From the NCBI GenBank assembly GCA_937918935.1, contig CAKZSI010000030.1, positions 1-64,000 on the forward strand: 64,000 nt of DNA, in the 5' to 3' direction. Each line of letters opens with the position of its first letter. The stretch's first letter is position 1. This document shows, one piece after another, positions 63,189 to 64,000 of the stretch. The notes beneath the pieces were generated by a model. It was given only the letters and a program-made list of their open reading frames with translations. It was not told the origin of the DNA and did not search any database. Position numbers and translations under genes: made by a program. The DNA comes from an uncultured Chloroflexales bacterium (GTDB lineage Bacteria; Chloroflexota; Chloroflexia; Chloroflexales; Chloroflexaceae).

Positions 63189-64000
63189 TTACCGGCCGTA
63201 GCGCCACTGGTAGTAGTGCAGACCAACGTTACCCATCTCGACGCGGAAGGCGGGCGGGTTAGCGGGGTTATAGGTCAGCACGCGGCGCTCGAAGACCTGG
63301 AAGAGGATAGGCGTCTCCTTGCCGCCGACCCTGGACTTGACCCAGTAAGCCCCGGTGACGGGCAGTCCGAAGACGAAGAGCGGATCGTAGACCCGTCCGA
63401 TCACGTTACGCCCTCCCTCGGTGACCAGCCCCCGCTGATTCATAAAGTCAATAAAGACCTTCGCCACACCGTGGTTGTTGTCACCCAGCACCAGGATGGT
63501 GTTGGGGTCGTTGACGAAATCGTTGAAGCCGGTGATCGAACCATCGGGGTTGAGGAAGCCGGTTGCGGGCCGGCCCAGATCATTCGGGTTGACGGCGCCG
63601 GGGCTCTGGTAGACCGGCAGCAGATCGGCATAGGTTGGGAACTGCCCGGGGTCGCCAATGGCGCTGATGCGGGCGGGGCCGCGCTGCTCAAAGCGGTTAT
63701 TGCCCAGTTGCATACGTCCGGTCATCATCTCGATCGGCAGCAGGCCATTGGTAACGTACCAGAGACTGTTGGGATTCGCGGTAGGATCATTGATCTCCAT
63801 GCGGCTCTTATCGAAGTACTGCACGGTGCGCAAACCGTCAATGCCTTCGATATACGTTTCGCGCATGATTCCACTGATGGGCGCGGGGCCCCACGTCCAG
63901 GAACGATCGGTCAGGCCCTGAGCGACGGGATAATCCTGGCGAGTCCAGACACGCAGAAAGCTCTCGTTGCCGATTGCGGGCGCGGCCAGCGCCGGCTGCA
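63189..64000 (-). CDS. Secreted protein with YFDKSRMEI domain, 5' end beyond the window
   Basis: The open frame continues past the window edge, so the N-terminus is missing; at least 270 residues are visible. The sequence runs ESFLRVWTRQDYPVAQGLTD, RSWTWGP, then GLRTVQYFDKSRMEIND, SLWYVTNGLLPIEMMTGRMQ, and late VFERRVLTYNPANPPAFRVE followed by MGNVGLHYYQWRYG. I recall similar extracellular proteins from Chloroflexota genomes, often as repeats with a C-terminal WRYG; that recollection supports the host placement but the function is unknown. An internal ATG exists at 63866 but the upstream frame looks equally coding. Confidence 0.75.
   Translation of the reverse strand, partial: QPALAAPAIGNESFLRVWTRQDYPVAQGLTDRSWTWGPAPISGIMRETYIEGIDGLRTVQYFDKSRMEINDPTANPNSLWYVTNGLLPIEMMTGRMQLGNNRFEQRGPARISAIGDPGQFPTYADLLPVYQSPGAVNPNDLGRPATGFLNPDGSITGFNDFVNDPNTILVLGDNNHGVAKVFIDFMNQRGLVTEGGRNVIGRVYDPLFVFGLPVTGAYWVKSRVGGKETPILFQVFERRVLTYNPANPPAFRVEMGNVGLHYYQWRYGR

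Overview
The window is GC-rich, gene-dense bacterial DNA from one chromosome. Its gene families and its habit of filling gaps with short palindromic repeats suggest a Chloroflexota member, probably near the Chloroflexales/Roseiflexaceae. That placement is inference from gene style; there is no rRNA or marker-gene tree here. I found no prophage, IS element, CRISPR array, tRNA or rRNA.

Layout. 1-3.5 kb holds the end of a translation/RNA-maturation cluster (rbfA, a small methyltransferase, nrnA, truB), with a decayed formylglycine-generating-enzyme-like gene on the minus strand between nrnA and truB. 3.6-10.2 kb is a methionine/SAM cycle block: a consensus promoter and S-box (SAM-I) riboswitch with terminator lead mtnA, a short MetE-like barrel protein, an adenosine kinase-like PfkB protein, ahcY and metK. 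10.4-19.7 kb carries a class II-like phosphoribulokinase and a small transaldolase (minus), purL with an extra N-terminal region, a membrane protein, aat, an ECF sigma factor, and tatB/tatC. 19.9-26.2 kb is a zinc-ribbon protein, a coiled-coil membrane protein with a Gln/Gly repeat, and a MoxR/DUF58/BatA-type operon.

26.4-36.9 kb contains a YbdK-type ligase, an acyl-CoA dehydrogenase, PTS enzyme I, a primary-type sigma factor that overlaps convergent thiamine pyrophosphokinase, an ArsR-ArsC fusion, a hypothetical gene, and a CrtC/AttH-like lipoprotein overlapping a CobW-type GTPase. The 686-base gap at 36.86-37.54 kb holds three exact DnaA-box consensus sequences in 31 bases beside a 16-bp inverted repeat. 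37.5-42.3 kb is a MacAB-like ABC export operon (minus). 43-48.7 kb has a CBS protein, ruvB, a GAF-STAS regulator, a divergent FtsH-like membrane protease and a membrane protein.

49.1-52.9 kb has an amino-acid-type binding protein and a DUF4212/sodium:solute symporter pair. 53.2-56.7 kb is one very large polytopic membrane protein. The right end has a tiny membrane peptide, a metallophosphoesterase, sucA, sucB and a secreted protein cut by the window edge.

The most general oddity is the density of palindromic repeats. At least three families occur in most gaps, and one copy appears to form the 3' end of a coding sequence. The most specific candidates for follow-up are the DnaA-box cluster, the S-box switch that may also hide the mtnA ribosome-binding site, the FGE-like pseudogene, the cysteine-free ArsR-ArsC fusion and the FtsH variant with two insertions.
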